NCBI GenBank assembly: GCA_016293155.1
Contig: JAEDEU010000049.1
Location: 1-11,121, forward strand
Reading direction: 5' to 3'
DNA from: Clostridiaceae bacterium
GTDB taxonomy: Bacteria; Bacillota; Clostridia; Oscillospirales; Butyricicoccaceae
DNA length: 11,121 nt
A program made the translations under genes and the position numbers. This document shows, in pieces, positions 1-6,938 of this stretch (the stretch's first letter is position 1; each line of letters starts with the position of its first letter). Under the pieces are notes generated by a model. It was not told the DNA's origin and made no database searches. It worked only from the letters and a program-made list of their open reading frames with translations.

Positions 1-1374
1 CCATGCAACATAATTCACGGCTTCCAGCTCAAACCGCGTGCTGAGAAGCGAAGCGAGAATGACCGTAAGACCGTCTGCGAAGAACTGACGCAGAGTATTG
101 CGGAACGGCCAGTTCAGCAGCTGCGCAGACATATAGTGCGCCAGCCAAACGGTCTGAATTACGATAGCGGCAAGCGTGCCGACAGCAACGCCGATCAGTC
201 CGAACAGCTTGACGGCTGCCACCGAAACGACAATATTGATGACCGCCGCAGCGATGTAAATCTGCTGGGTCTGCCGGTAATGTCCGGCGGCAAGCACCAT
301 AATATTATAGGGCAGACGCAGACAATGGCAGGCATGTGCCAGCGTCAGCACCGCCGCAAATACCGGAACCACATAGTCGGCATCCTGAATGCCGGCGGTA
401 TACACCCGTACAAACGGCACACTCAGCACCGCCGTACAGCCGAACAGATAGGTCACACCGGTGTGAATTGCCCATTCTGTCCATGCAAAGGTGCTTCGCA
501 GCTCCTCCCGCTCCTGCCGCGCCCAAAGCTCTCCCAGCAGAGACTGAATGCCGCGGATCATGGATAAAAACATCTGCTTGACACCGTGAATAATCAAAAA
601 ATACACGGAATAAATGGACACATTGCGCATGGTGGAGAAAAGCGTCAGAACAATAGTATCCGTATTGTCCAGCACGACTGCGGCGATATGCTGTGCAAGC
701 CCGTTCCACTTCTGCCGGATTGGCTCCGCCGTATAGGTCACGCTCCGGTCAATGCGATACTGCTTCCGCACATACAGATACAGCCCTAGCGGACGCAGCA
801 GATAGATCAGAGAGGTGGTCAGCTTGACCACCTGAATGGACGCCCCCATGCAGATCAACAGCGAACAGATTACGGTATTTGCAATGACCGTCACAGATTG
901 CAGAATAGACACGATATACGCCCGCTGATCCGCCATCAGGAGCAGCTGATTGGTGATTCCGAAATAATACTGCGCAAACGAGCTGATACTCATCGCAAAA
1001 ATCAAAAATGCAGTGAAGCAGAAACCAAAATCCCGTACGATCATCGGATACACTGCCATCAGAATCAGCGTATATCCCGCCATAATCGCCGCAATCCGGC
1101 GGAAAAACCGGTTGGAGGATCGGACAACCGCGCTCACGGTATGCCCGTCCTGCTCTGCGAGCGGCTGATACAGATTGGACTGTACCACAGCGCCGACGCC
1201 GAACTCCAGAAAGGCAATGATGGACAAAAACTGCGTGATAGACGACACCAGTCCGTTGACCTCCGAGCCATATGCGCCCAGAATGATGCGCGGCAGAATA
1301 AAGCCGCAAAGAATCGTGATAATCTGGTTTCCAAGCGACGAAATCGTATTCCAAAATAATCGCTTTTTTCTCAT
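1..1374 (-). CDS. wzx: Wzx-type oligosaccharide flippase, C-terminus cut by window edge
   Basis: Predicted inner-membrane flippase of the MOP/polysaccharide-transport superfamily, which moves the finished lipid-linked repeat unit across the membrane. The frame is open from an ATG at 1374 to base 1 (458 codons, no stop), so the end lies outside; relatives are usually somewhat longer, so perhaps only tens of residues are missing. The protein is strongly hydrophobic, with many predicted membrane helices. Near the N-terminus it carries the GSEVNGLVSSITQFL stretch (residues 36-50), followed by FGVGAVVQSNLYQPL and later FAQYYFGITNQLLL and SIQVVKLTTSLIYLLRP, all typical of a Firmicute capsule flippase group sometimes annotated as oligosaccharide flippase or, wrongly, sugar isomerase. 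It begins 2 bases after the stop of the TupA-like gene, with a GGAAG-type site before the start. Family assignment is from recalled motifs; the substrate is unknown. Confidence 0.9.
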   Translation of the reverse strand, partial: MRKKRLFWNTISSLGNQIITILCGFILPRIILGAYGSEVNGLVSSITQFLSIIAFLEFGVGAVVQSNLYQPLAEQDGHTVSAVVRSSNRFFRRIAAIMAGYTLILMAVYPMIVRDFGFCFTAFLIFAMSISSFAQYYFGITNQLLLMADQRAYIVSILQSVTVIANTVICSLLICMGASIQVVKLTTSLIYLLRPLGLYLYVRKQYRIDRSVTYTAEPIRQKWNGLAQHIAAVVLDNTDTIVLTLFSTMRNVSIYSVYFLIIHGVKQMFLSMIRGIQSLLGELWARQEREELRSTFAWTEWAIHTGVTYLFGCTAVLSVPFVRVYTAGIQDADYVVPVFAAVLTLAHACHCLRLPYNIMVLAAGHYRQTQQIYIAAAVINIVVSVAAVKLFGLIGVAVGTLAAIVIQTVWLAHYMSAQLLNWPFRNTLRQFFADGLTVILASLLSTRFELEAVNYVAW

Positions 1375-1376
1375 AT

Positions 1377-2300
1377 TTATTCTCTTCCGGTTCCGGGCAG
1401 CTCAATCCACTGCCCCAGCTCCCAATCTGCCGATTCCGGCTCGAAGGCGATCAGACCGCTGCCGGGATACAGCGTGATTTCTCCAAAATACAAGCGCCCG
1501 TCGATCTCGTAAAAATCCACCCGTGCGAATGGGATATCCTCCGCCAGCAGCGCCGCAAAGTGCAGCATGCGTTCCAGATTTTCCGGACGGGCAATGGGTT
1601 CCGGACTGTTTTCGTGCAGTGGTCGTCTGATCTCCAGATGCCTCCATTGCGGATCAAAAAAATCCTCCTGAAGCGCCTGATGCCGATTCCGGCAGGTCAG
1701 AATCACACGCGGCACACCGTGAAAGGTATGCACCTTGTAATCCATCAGACCGCCGCCGTCCTCGCCGGAGTGATCGCTCAGATACGGCTCCGCGAGGATG
1801 CGGGGCGGGACATCGCGATAGGGCCATTCCCTACCCATATCATAAAAATTCGTGTGCAGACTGCGTTTTAAACGCTTTTTCGCCGCTTTTGGGTCGAATT
1901 GGCTCCGGTCAGCGCAGATCACCACGCCTCCGCTGTCGTGCGTGCACTTGAGCACAAACCGCTCCGGCAGGGTGGAAAAATCAATCTGCTCCGGGTCCTC
2001 CCACACGCCCAGCGTCGGAATCACATATTCCGCGCCGATCCGCTCCGCGACATACGCCTTGACGGCGGCCTTATCCACCAGCGTGCAGTAATCAGGGCGG
2101 CGGTCATACAGCTTGAGCCATTGCAGCTTTTCATTAAATGTCTGAGGCGCGTCCAGATTCAGCTTTCTGCCAAATGCACTCTGATACTGCAATTTGAGAT
2201 ATGTTTTATCTGGCAGGCAGCGTCCCAGAGGCGGAATGCGGAAAAACACATTAAAAACCAGCTTGGTCGGATTGTTCCGGATTTTTTTGAATAAATTCAT
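1377..2300 (-). CDS. TupA-like ATP-grasp protein
   Basis: A 307-residue protein matching the TupA-like ATP-grasp family, named for a teichuronopeptide biosynthesis protein and common in capsule loci, where it is often mislabelled as a glycosyltransferase. ATP-grasp enzymes join a carboxylate to an amine or other nucleophile via an acyl-phosphate, so an amino-acid-like decoration of the polysaccharide is possible; this is inference. Visible motifs are TFNEKLQWLKLYDR (54-67), LVDKAAVKAYV (74-84), a nucleotide-loop-like FVLKCTHDSGG (115-125, with Lys118), DYKVHTFHG (187-195), and RVDFYEIDGRLYFGEIT (260-276), where Asp262 and Glu274 are the likely metal ligands. Length is normal for the family. 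It starts inside the end of the polymerase gene with a good ribosome binding site (GAGGGAG, 8 bases before the ATG), which supports this start. No signal peptide is seen, so it probably acts in the cytoplasm. Confidence 0.88.
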   Translation of the reverse strand: MNLFKKIRNNPTKLVFNVFFRIPPLGRCLPDKTYLKLQYQSAFGRKLNLDAPQTFNEKLQWLKLYDRRPDYCTLVDKAAVKAYVAERIGAEYVIPTLGVWEDPEQIDFSTLPERFVLKCTHDSGGVVICADRSQFDPKAAKKRLKRSLHTNFYDMGREWPYRDVPPRILAEPYLSDHSGEDGGGLMDYKVHTFHGVPRVILTCRNRHQALQEDFFDPQWRHLEIRRPLHENSPEPIARPENLERMLHFAALLAEDIPFARVDFYEIDGRLYFGEITLYPGSGLIAFEPESADWELGQWIELPGTGRE

Positions 2301-3549
2301 ATGGATACTCCCTCTCCGGTCGTCCGCAGCGGATGCGGTGAACTGGGTTGCGGCTGCTCCTGCGGTACAGCAGTATGACGGTCAGCGCCAGAAGCATCTG
2401 GCTGTGCAGATACAGATACGAGCTGGAGCCGTAATCTCCTACCGCCAGTGCCAGCAGAATGCCCGTGATGACAATCTCCTCCGATATCAGCCGCTTCCGG
2501 TTGCGCAGGGCGAAGAGCGCCGCACGCACAAACAGGCTGTAATACACTACCAGTCCGACTACGCCGTAATTGACCAGCAGCTCAATGTAATTGTTATCCG
2601 CCACGATCATCGCACTCCACGGCTCTGCCTGCTGGAACAGATAGTTATAGTTCATCACGCCGTGTCCCAGAACCGGCTGCTGCTCAAACCAGTATAAGCC
2701 CCAGAGAGCGCGGGTTTCACGTCCGGCCGCACTGGTATCTCTGCCGGTATCCGCCAGAAAACCCAGAAGCGACTCCAGTCCCTGTCCGATATAATGATAG
2801 AGCAGCGGAATGTGCATCACCGCGTTGTACAGCAGCACACATGCCGCAAGCGTCAATGCCAGATTCCGCAGACGCTTCATCGTATTTTTATCCTTGAACA
2901 GATGATACAGCAGGATTGGAATCACAAGATATCCAAGCGCCTTACGGGACATCGAAAGCACCATAATGACCAGATTGAGCACAATCAGCCTTCGCCATCG
3001 CCGCTGCTGCTTCGCGTCCTTCTCCTGCATCAGCCCCAAAAAGGCAAAGGAAACGCCCAGACCGGCGAGCATCCCCGCGGAGTTATAGCTTCCTGCCTCT
3101 GTGCCGAGACTTCGCAGACCGCGGAATACCGCAAATCCGTTGTTCAGAAACAGATACGCAAACCGCAGCCCCGGTCCAATCGCCAGTCCGGAATATACTA
3201 TTTTCTCCCAGTTCGGAACCGCAAAAATCAGCTGTACCATGGACAGAATGCACAGCGAATTGAGAAGCACGGTTTGCAATCCGTTCAGCGCATACTGCCG
3301 CGAATCCGCCCAGAATACCGATGCCGCCGTCAGCAGGCAAATTCCTGCCAGCCACACAAGATACCGGTTCAGCTGTATCGCGCGCTGCCTCCACACAACG
3401 CGCGCAGTCAGCAGCACAAAGAGCAGCTTGACCAGCTTGAGCGGTACACAGCCGTTCGGGAGCATTTCCACGCTCAGCAGGAAAAACAACAGCAGGTTCC
3501 GCAAGAAACCGCTGTCCGATGTGTTCCTGATGTTTATTGCCTTTCCCAT
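2251..3549 (-). CDS. wzy: Wzy-type polysaccharide polymerase (O-antigen ligase/polymerase family)
   Basis: A 432-residue polytopic membrane protein predicted to link flipped repeat units on the outer face of the membrane. Hydrophobic segments run through the whole chain. Polar landmarks match the O-antigen ligase/polymerase family: GSYNSAGML (153-161), LSMSRKAL (198-205), a long extracytoplasmic loop at about residues 250-320 with Arg277 and Arg280, PVLGHGVMNYNY (292-303), and DNNYIELLVNYGVVGL (318-333), which resembles the family's HNxYL-type motif. The ATG has GGAG 7 bases upstream and lies 12 bases after the DUF616 gene stop. The last 16 residues overlap the next gene by 50 bases, much more than other junctions, and the tail after about residue 397 is hydrophilic. 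The linkage formed cannot be read from the sequence. The family assignment is firm; polymerase rather than ligase is inferred from a locus with flippase and chain-length genes. Confidence 0.87.
   Translation of the reverse strand: MGKAINIRNTSDSGFLRNLLLFFLLSVEMLPNGCVPLKLVKLLFVLLTARVVWRQRAIQLNRYLVWLAGICLLTAASVFWADSRQYALNGLQTVLLNSLCILSMVQLIFAVPNWEKIVYSGLAIGPGLRFAYLFLNNGFAVFRGLRSLGTEAGSYNSAGMLAGLGVSFAFLGLMQEKDAKQQRRWRRLIVLNLVIMVLSMSRKALGYLVIPILLYHLFKDKNTMKRLRNLALTLAACVLLYNAVMHIPLLYHYIGQGLESLLGFLADTGRDTSAAGRETRALWGLYWFEQQPVLGHGVMNYNYLFQQAEPWSAMIVADNNYIELLVNYGVVGLVVYYSLFVRAALFALRNRKRLISEEIVITGILLALAVGDYGSSSYLYLHSQMLLALTVILLYRRSSRNPVHRIRCGRPEREYPYEFIQKNPEQSDQAGF
2309..2315 (-). promoter_or_regulatory. 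ribosome binding site of the TupA-like gene inside the polymerase gene
   Basis: GAGGGAG on the minus strand, 8 bases before the ATG at 2300 and within the coding region of the polymerase tail. It supports the 50-base gene overlap as a true start and not an artefact of ORF extension. Confidence 0.7.
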
Positions 3550-3561
3550 CTGCCCGCTCCG

Positions 3562-4503
3562 TTAATTGTGCGTGACAAGCCGGAAGGACGGATTTTCAAA
3601 TATATTGTCTCCAAGTATCCCGACCTGCTCGATTTGAATTCCATTGCAGCGCAGAACATACGGCAGCGAAATCTGATCTCGTCTGCAATGATTCATAAAT
3701 TCCTGCCACCATTCCTCCATGAGCTTTGCGCAGCGCGCATGATGCTCCCGCACAAGCACATTGCATTCCAGCATACCGTAGTGCTCCGGAAACTGCCGCT
3801 CGCGCAGGTATGCCAGATGGCTGTCCATATTCTCGCGCGTCTCCTTTTTGGCGAACACGACCGCGTCGCCTTCCTCATAGACGCAGTCTCTGGCGGAGTG
3901 CATATGCGCCGCCAGACCGCAGGCGTCCAGACCGTAAATATATTCCGTCAGATCGGCAATTACCTGAATATTGCCGTCAATATAGATCGAATAGCGATAG
4001 TTCGGAAACAGCTCGTGCGGATGCATCTTGAAATAACGGTTTTTTTCTGTATTGCTCAGCCCGCGAAGTTTTTGCTCAAACCCGCTGATGTCCATCCGCT
4101 TCCATGCGCTCTGCGACAGCTCCGGCGACTGATCGGTCACCAGATAATAATCAATGTTATCCGGCGTGCAGTACGGCTCCAGCAGGGTGTCGTAATTGCC
4201 GAACACTGCCGTGTATACTGCGATGCGCTCGGAGGAAAAATAGTTCGGGTGATCCCGCTTGACTGCCGAGGGACGTGCCGTTTTGGGGAATCGCGCCGAG
4301 CGTGCGCCGTTGATCCAGCGGGAATACTGCCTGCGCAGATCGGAAAGCCGTAGCTTTCGCACGCAATCCAGCGAGGTATGAATCAGCATCCCGATTTTAT
4401 AGGTGCTGCTCTTGCGCAGGCGCCGGTAATCCGTGTTCAGCCGCTTGATCTCCTCCATCAGCGCGGCATAGACCGCCGGATCAATTTTGGAACTTTCTAA
4501 CAT
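3562..4503 (-). CDS. DUF616 (TOD1/MUCI70-like) glycosyltransferase with N-terminal helical extension
   Basis: A 313-residue predicted cytoplasmic glycosyltransferase. From about residue 93 it matches DUF616, a family that includes plant TOD1/MUCI70 proteins and many bacterial capsule-locus proteins. Key stretches are IAVYTAVFGNYDTLLEP (94-110), YYLVTDQ (119-125), KNRYFKMHPHELFP (154-167), the DxD-like SIYIDGNIQV (172-181, with Asp176), and DQISLPYVL (276-284). The first 90 residues are extra: a charged helical segment (EEIKRLNTDYRRLRK, 17-31) followed by SSTYKIGMLIHTSLDCVRKL, resembling the Ser-x-x-Tyr-x-x-Gly tail added to many bacterial polysaccharide glycosyltransferases. The start is an ATG 6 bases after the preceding stop, with an AGGA only 4 bases upstream, so initiation may depend on coupling. 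Donor and acceptor are unknown. Confidence 0.85.
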   Translation of the reverse strand: MLESSKIDPAVYAALMEEIKRLNTDYRRLRKSSTYKIGMLIHTSLDCVRKLRLSDLRRQYSRWINGARSARFPKTARPSAVKRDHPNYFSSERIAVYTAVFGNYDTLLEPYCTPDNIDYYLVTDQSPELSQSAWKRMDISGFEQKLRGLSNTEKNRYFKMHPHELFPNYRYSIYIDGNIQVIADLTEYIYGLDACGLAAHMHSARDCVYEEGDAVVFAKKETRENMDSHLAYLRERQFPEHYGMLECNVLVREHHARCAKLMEEWWQEFMNHCRRDQISLPYVLRCNGIQIEQVGILGDNIFENPSFRLVTHN

Positions 4504-4509
4504 AACATC

Positions 4510-5517
4510 CTACTTTCCATATACGCCCAGATCAAATACATATTTGTCCAAAAAATTCTGCTCCGAAAACAGGCACGCCGCCCAGGAGCCCATCGTGGAG
4601 CCGCCGATAAAATACGCACAGCGGGACAGAATCATCAGCTTAACGAGGTAATTCATGCCGCGCTGATATGGCGATGCACTCAGCTCTGTCACGCTCTTGT
4701 CCTGGCTGAGATAACCCTTTCCGCAATAACCCGTGACAAAGCGGTCAAAGCTCACGACGGTCAGACGGTCTGCGTAGCGGCGCTTCATCTCCTCATAAAT
4801 ACCGCCGTCCTCGGTGACGAGGAAAATGCGGTCGATATCGTATTTTTCAAGATACGAGTCGATTACCTCTGCCGCCTGCGCCGCCGTCGGCTGCACCGGA
4901 TGACCGGCGGGCTTCAGCGCAACATAATCCGTGCCGCGCAGATAGACGGCGAGCGTCCGGTCATAATCCAATCCGAGCCGGATCTGCTCCTCACCTGCCA
5001 GACGCTCCGCCGGCTCGCTGAACCGGATGGCAGAAAAAATCTCCCCATGCAGCGCACGCAGCGCATCATCCGAAAAGCTCCGTTCAAACAGGCTCGGATG
5101 ATACCACTCGATCTCCAGGCCGGAGAGGATCACGTGTTTGCTCTGATAGACCTCATCCAGCGTATATCGGGTCGGCTGGGTGAAATAGTCCTCCCAGGCG
5201 TTGTTCCCCTCCCGCTCCGGGTCGTAATACTGGGTTTTATAGTGCGCAAAGTCCACAATCGGCTCATAGCCGTTCTGCCTCGCAAAATAAATATGCTTCG
5301 TGACGTTCATGAACAGGGACATCAGCCCTTCCACGCAGTCTGCGCGCGGGCGGATGACATAAAACGTCCGATCCGGATGCTTTTCGCCAAAGCTGCATCT
5401 CCGGCTCATCTCCTTCGGGAATCGGAGGCGGTAATAAACATGGTAAAACCGGTCGATCATTTTATCGCTCATCACGGAAAACAGCGCCTTCCGGAGGTTG
5501 TTTTTCAGCTTTCCCAT
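4510..5517 (-). CDS. fucosyltransferase-like glycosyltransferase (GT11/GT23-like fold)
   Basis: A 335-residue predicted cytoplasmic glycosyltransferase. The C-terminal half has the marks of the inverting fucosyltransferase superfamily: VYLRGTDY (191-198), corresponding to the basic HxRRxDY nucleotide-sugar motif; IFLVTEDGGIYEEM (231-244), the strand plus acidic turn; and FIGGSTMGSWAA (303-314), the donor-binding GGS-type loop. The N-terminal half (MSLFMNVTKHIYFARQNGYEPIVD begins at residue 66, shown here only as its position and key Tyr/Phe residues) matches the acceptor-side domain of the same group. In VYLRGTDY a Tyr stands where GT11/GT23 enzymes have His. No GDP-fucose synthesis genes are in the window, so fucose as donor is only a suggestion. 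The ATG has GAGGAG 6 bases upstream, fused to the previous gene's TGA stop. The fold call is reasonably sure; the sugar is not. Confidence 0.78.
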   Translation of the reverse strand: MGKLKNNLRKALFSVMSDKMIDRFYHVYYRLRFPKEMSRRCSFGEKHPDRTFYVIRPRADCVEGLMSLFMNVTKHIYFARQNGYEPIVDFAHYKTQYYDPEREGNNAWEDYFTQPTRYTLDEVYQSKHVILSGLEIEWYHPSLFERSFSDDALRALHGEIFSAIRFSEPAERLAGEEQIRLGLDYDRTLAVYLRGTDYVALKPAGHPVQPTAAQAAEVIDSYLEKYDIDRIFLVTEDGGIYEEMKRRYADRLTVVSFDRFVTGYCGKGYLSQDKSVTELSASPYQRGMNYLVKLMILSRCAYFIGGSTMGSWAACLFSEQNFLDKYVFDLGVYGK

Positions 5518-5523
5518 CCGTTT

Positions 5524-5529
5524 CTCCTC
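5524..5529 (-). promoter_or_regulatory. ribosome binding site of the fucosyltransferase-like gene, fused to the GT2 stop
   Basis: GAGGAG on the minus strand, 6 bases before the ATG at 5517. It overlaps the TGA stop of the GT2 gene (TGAGGAG), the same stop/binding-site fusion as at the rfbC-SDR junction, pointing to translational coupling. Confidence 0.75.
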
Positions 5530-6367
5530 ACTTCAGCGCGCCGGTCGGCTTAAATTCCCCGCCCAGCTTCTCGTGCTCATAGATCTTCGCGTCCACCAGA
5601 AACCGGTACCAGTATGCGTGCAGGAAGGCAAAGATTTTGCCCTCTTTTCCGTCGAGGAAGCCCAGGCGGAAATAGTACCGATAAACATAATACGCCCATG
5701 AGCGAAAGCCCAGCGGCAGCTTATAGTACACGTTCATTTTGAGGCGTGTCTTGAGGCTGGCGTTCCTGACATCTCTGCATTCAAAGTAATCCATCGCCTC
5801 ACGGGTGCTGTACCAGTTGCACTTGTTGGTGAAAAACGTCAGCCCACGGAAGGCGAGATGCACGGAATCCTTCTTCGCCTGTACGGTAATGCCCGAGTCC
5901 AGAATGATGTGCTCATCCATATTCCGATCCTCGATACTGCCTTTTCCGGTTTTATACACGCTCAGCTTGCGCCACGGGTACATTCCACCGTGGCGCATCG
6001 GCTTGCCCAGAAACAGATTGTAAAAGCGCAGCACGATCCCGTTGACATCGGTGTGCTCGTTTTCACTGCACAGCTGCTCCAGTTCATCCGCCGATTCCTC
6101 CGTCAGTCTTTCATCCGCATCAATTCGTAAAATCCAGGTCGTCTGAACCTGCGCAAGCTCCACCGCATACATATACTGCTTTGCATGGTTTACAAATTCA
6201 TGCTGATGCACCTCTGCACCCATCGAGGACGCGATCTCCACCGTGCGGTCCTCGCTGAAGCTGTCCACCACCACGATACGTTTGACGATGTGTCGAATCG
6301 AGCGGATACAGTCCCCGATATAGTCCTCTTCATTTCTTGTCAAAATAATTGCCGTGATATCCGCCAT
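5528..6367 (-). CDS. family 2 glycosyltransferase (WaaE/KdtX/LgtF-like)
   Basis: A 279-residue GT-A fold glycosyltransferase that would add one sugar to the lipid-linked repeat on the cytoplasmic face. The N-terminus ITAIILTRNEEDYIGDC (4-20) is the classic GT2 opening; IVVVDSFSEDRT (31-42) holds the nucleotide-binding Asp35; WILRIDADER (78-87) contains the metal-binding Asp-x-Asp at 83-85; and NMDEH (149-153) is a plausible catalytic-base region. The GGMYPWRKLSVYKTG stretch and Cys/Tyr-rich C-terminal half fit the beta-1,4-glucosyltransferase-like subgroup found in LPS-core and capsule loci. I chose the ATG at 6367 because AAAGGAG lies 5 bases upstream and the protein then starts directly at the first beta strand; a GTG at 6388 would overlap the preceding gene. 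It is 13 bases after the acyltransferase stop. The transferred sugar is unknown. Confidence 0.88.
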   Translation of the reverse strand: MADITAIILTRNEEDYIGDCIRSIRHIVKRIVVVDSFSEDRTVEIASSMGAEVHQHEFVNHAKQYMYAVELAQVQTTWILRIDADERLTEESADELEQLCSENEHTDVNGIVLRFYNLFLGKPMRHGGMYPWRKLSVYKTGKGSIEDRNMDEHIILDSGITVQAKKDSVHLAFRGLTFFTNKCNWYSTREAMDYFECRDVRNASLKTRLKMNVYYKLPLGFRSWAYYVYRYYFRLGFLDGKEGKIFAFLHAYWYRFLVDAKIYEHEKLGGEFKPTGALK

Positions 6368-6372
6368 GTCCG

Positions 6373-6379
6373 CTCCTTT
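6373..6379 (-). promoter_or_regulatory. ribosome binding site of the GT2 gene
   Basis: AAAGGAG on the minus strand, 5 bases before the ATG at 6367, in the 13-base gap after the acyltransferase stop. It favours this start over the GTG at 6388. Confidence 0.75.
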
Positions 6380-6380
6380 C

Positions 6381-6938
6381 TTACACACGCTCCCACTGCC
6401 GGGTCTCGCCGTTGTACCGCTTCACCACGCGCGCGGGCGCACCCACCAGCACGCAGTAGTCCGGAAACGTACCCCGCACTACTGCATTCGTACCGACAAC
6501 ACAGTGCTTTCCGAGCTTCGTGCCCGCCTGAATCGCGGCACCATAGCCGATAAAGCAGCCCTCGCCGATCTCCGTTTCTCGTTGGATATACCCCTGATCC
6601 ATCACACTTTTTGTGATATCCTCATATCTGTGGTCGAGATTTGTGAGAAAAGCATTCGCTGAAATGGTTACATCGTCCCCGATGCGCAGCGCACTGCCCA
6701 GAGAGATAATATGTACATTCTGCTCGATTGCGCAGTTATTGCCGATCTCGATGCTTCCGGTGCCGATTGCCTCCATCCGGATGCCCGGAAAGATGCGCGT
6801 TCGTGCGCCGATGGAAATGCGCTTTCTGCCCTCGATAAAGCACGGTCTGCCGATATACGTCAGACTGCCGATATGGGCGAAAAAGGGCTTGTACAGCGCG
6901 GCTCTCGCCGCCCAAAGATATTTACACGGATGCAGCAA
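6381..6938 (-). CDS. hexapeptide-repeat O-acyltransferase (WbbJ/Maa-like), TTG start
   Basis: A 185-residue left-handed beta-helix acyltransferase, probably an acetyl-CoA-dependent enzyme that acetylates a sugar of the repeat unit or a precursor. Imperfect hexapeptide repeats (isoleucine/valine-Gly-x-x-x patterns such as ISIGAR, IEIGNN, LRIGDD, TEIGEG, TKLGKH) fill residues 41-155. The catalytic His is most likely His103 in NLDHRYED, the loop typical of WbbJ-type enzymes. The C-terminal GAPARVVKRY (166-175) is the standard family ending. The start is TTG at 6938: AGGAGG sits 9 bases upstream and the next in-frame ATG (residue 55) would remove several repeats. The gene overlaps the preceding glycosyltransferase by 17 bases. 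TTG plus overlap may lower its translation relative to neighbours. Acetyl as the donor group is inferred from the family. Confidence 0.88.
   Translation of the reverse strand: MLHPCKYLWAARAALYKPFFAHIGSLTYIGRPCFIEGRKRISIGARTRIFPGIRMEAIGTGSIEIGNNCAIEQNVHIISLGSALRIGDDVTISANAFLTNLDHRYEDITKSVMDQGYIQRETEIGEGCFIGYGAAIQAGTKLGKHCVVGTNAVVRGTFPDYCVLVGAPARVVKRYNGETRQWERV

Noticed and set aside
305..709. Minus-strand open frame of 134 codons
   Set aside because: It is another out-of-frame shadow of the flippase; the in-frame translation of the same bases is hydrophobic and matches the flippase family.
749..1405. Minus-strand open frame of 218 codons starting MSCPEPEENK
   Set aside because: It is out of frame with the flippase, whose own frame is open from 1374 to base 1 and gives a coherent membrane protein. 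The 218-residue product looks like a frame-shadow rich in Cys, Arg and Gly.
2794..4353. A 519-codon plus-strand open frame
   Set aside because: It lies antisense to the polymerase and DUF616 genes, which both have clear family motifs. Its product is rich in His, Gln and Arg with no recognisable domain, as expected for an antisense shadow in GC-rich coding DNA.
6368..6388. GTG at 6388 as start of the GT2 gene
   Set aside because: It overlaps the acyltransferase end and has its purine-rich site too close, whereas the ATG at 6367 has AAAGGAG at a good distance and starts at the conserved first strand.
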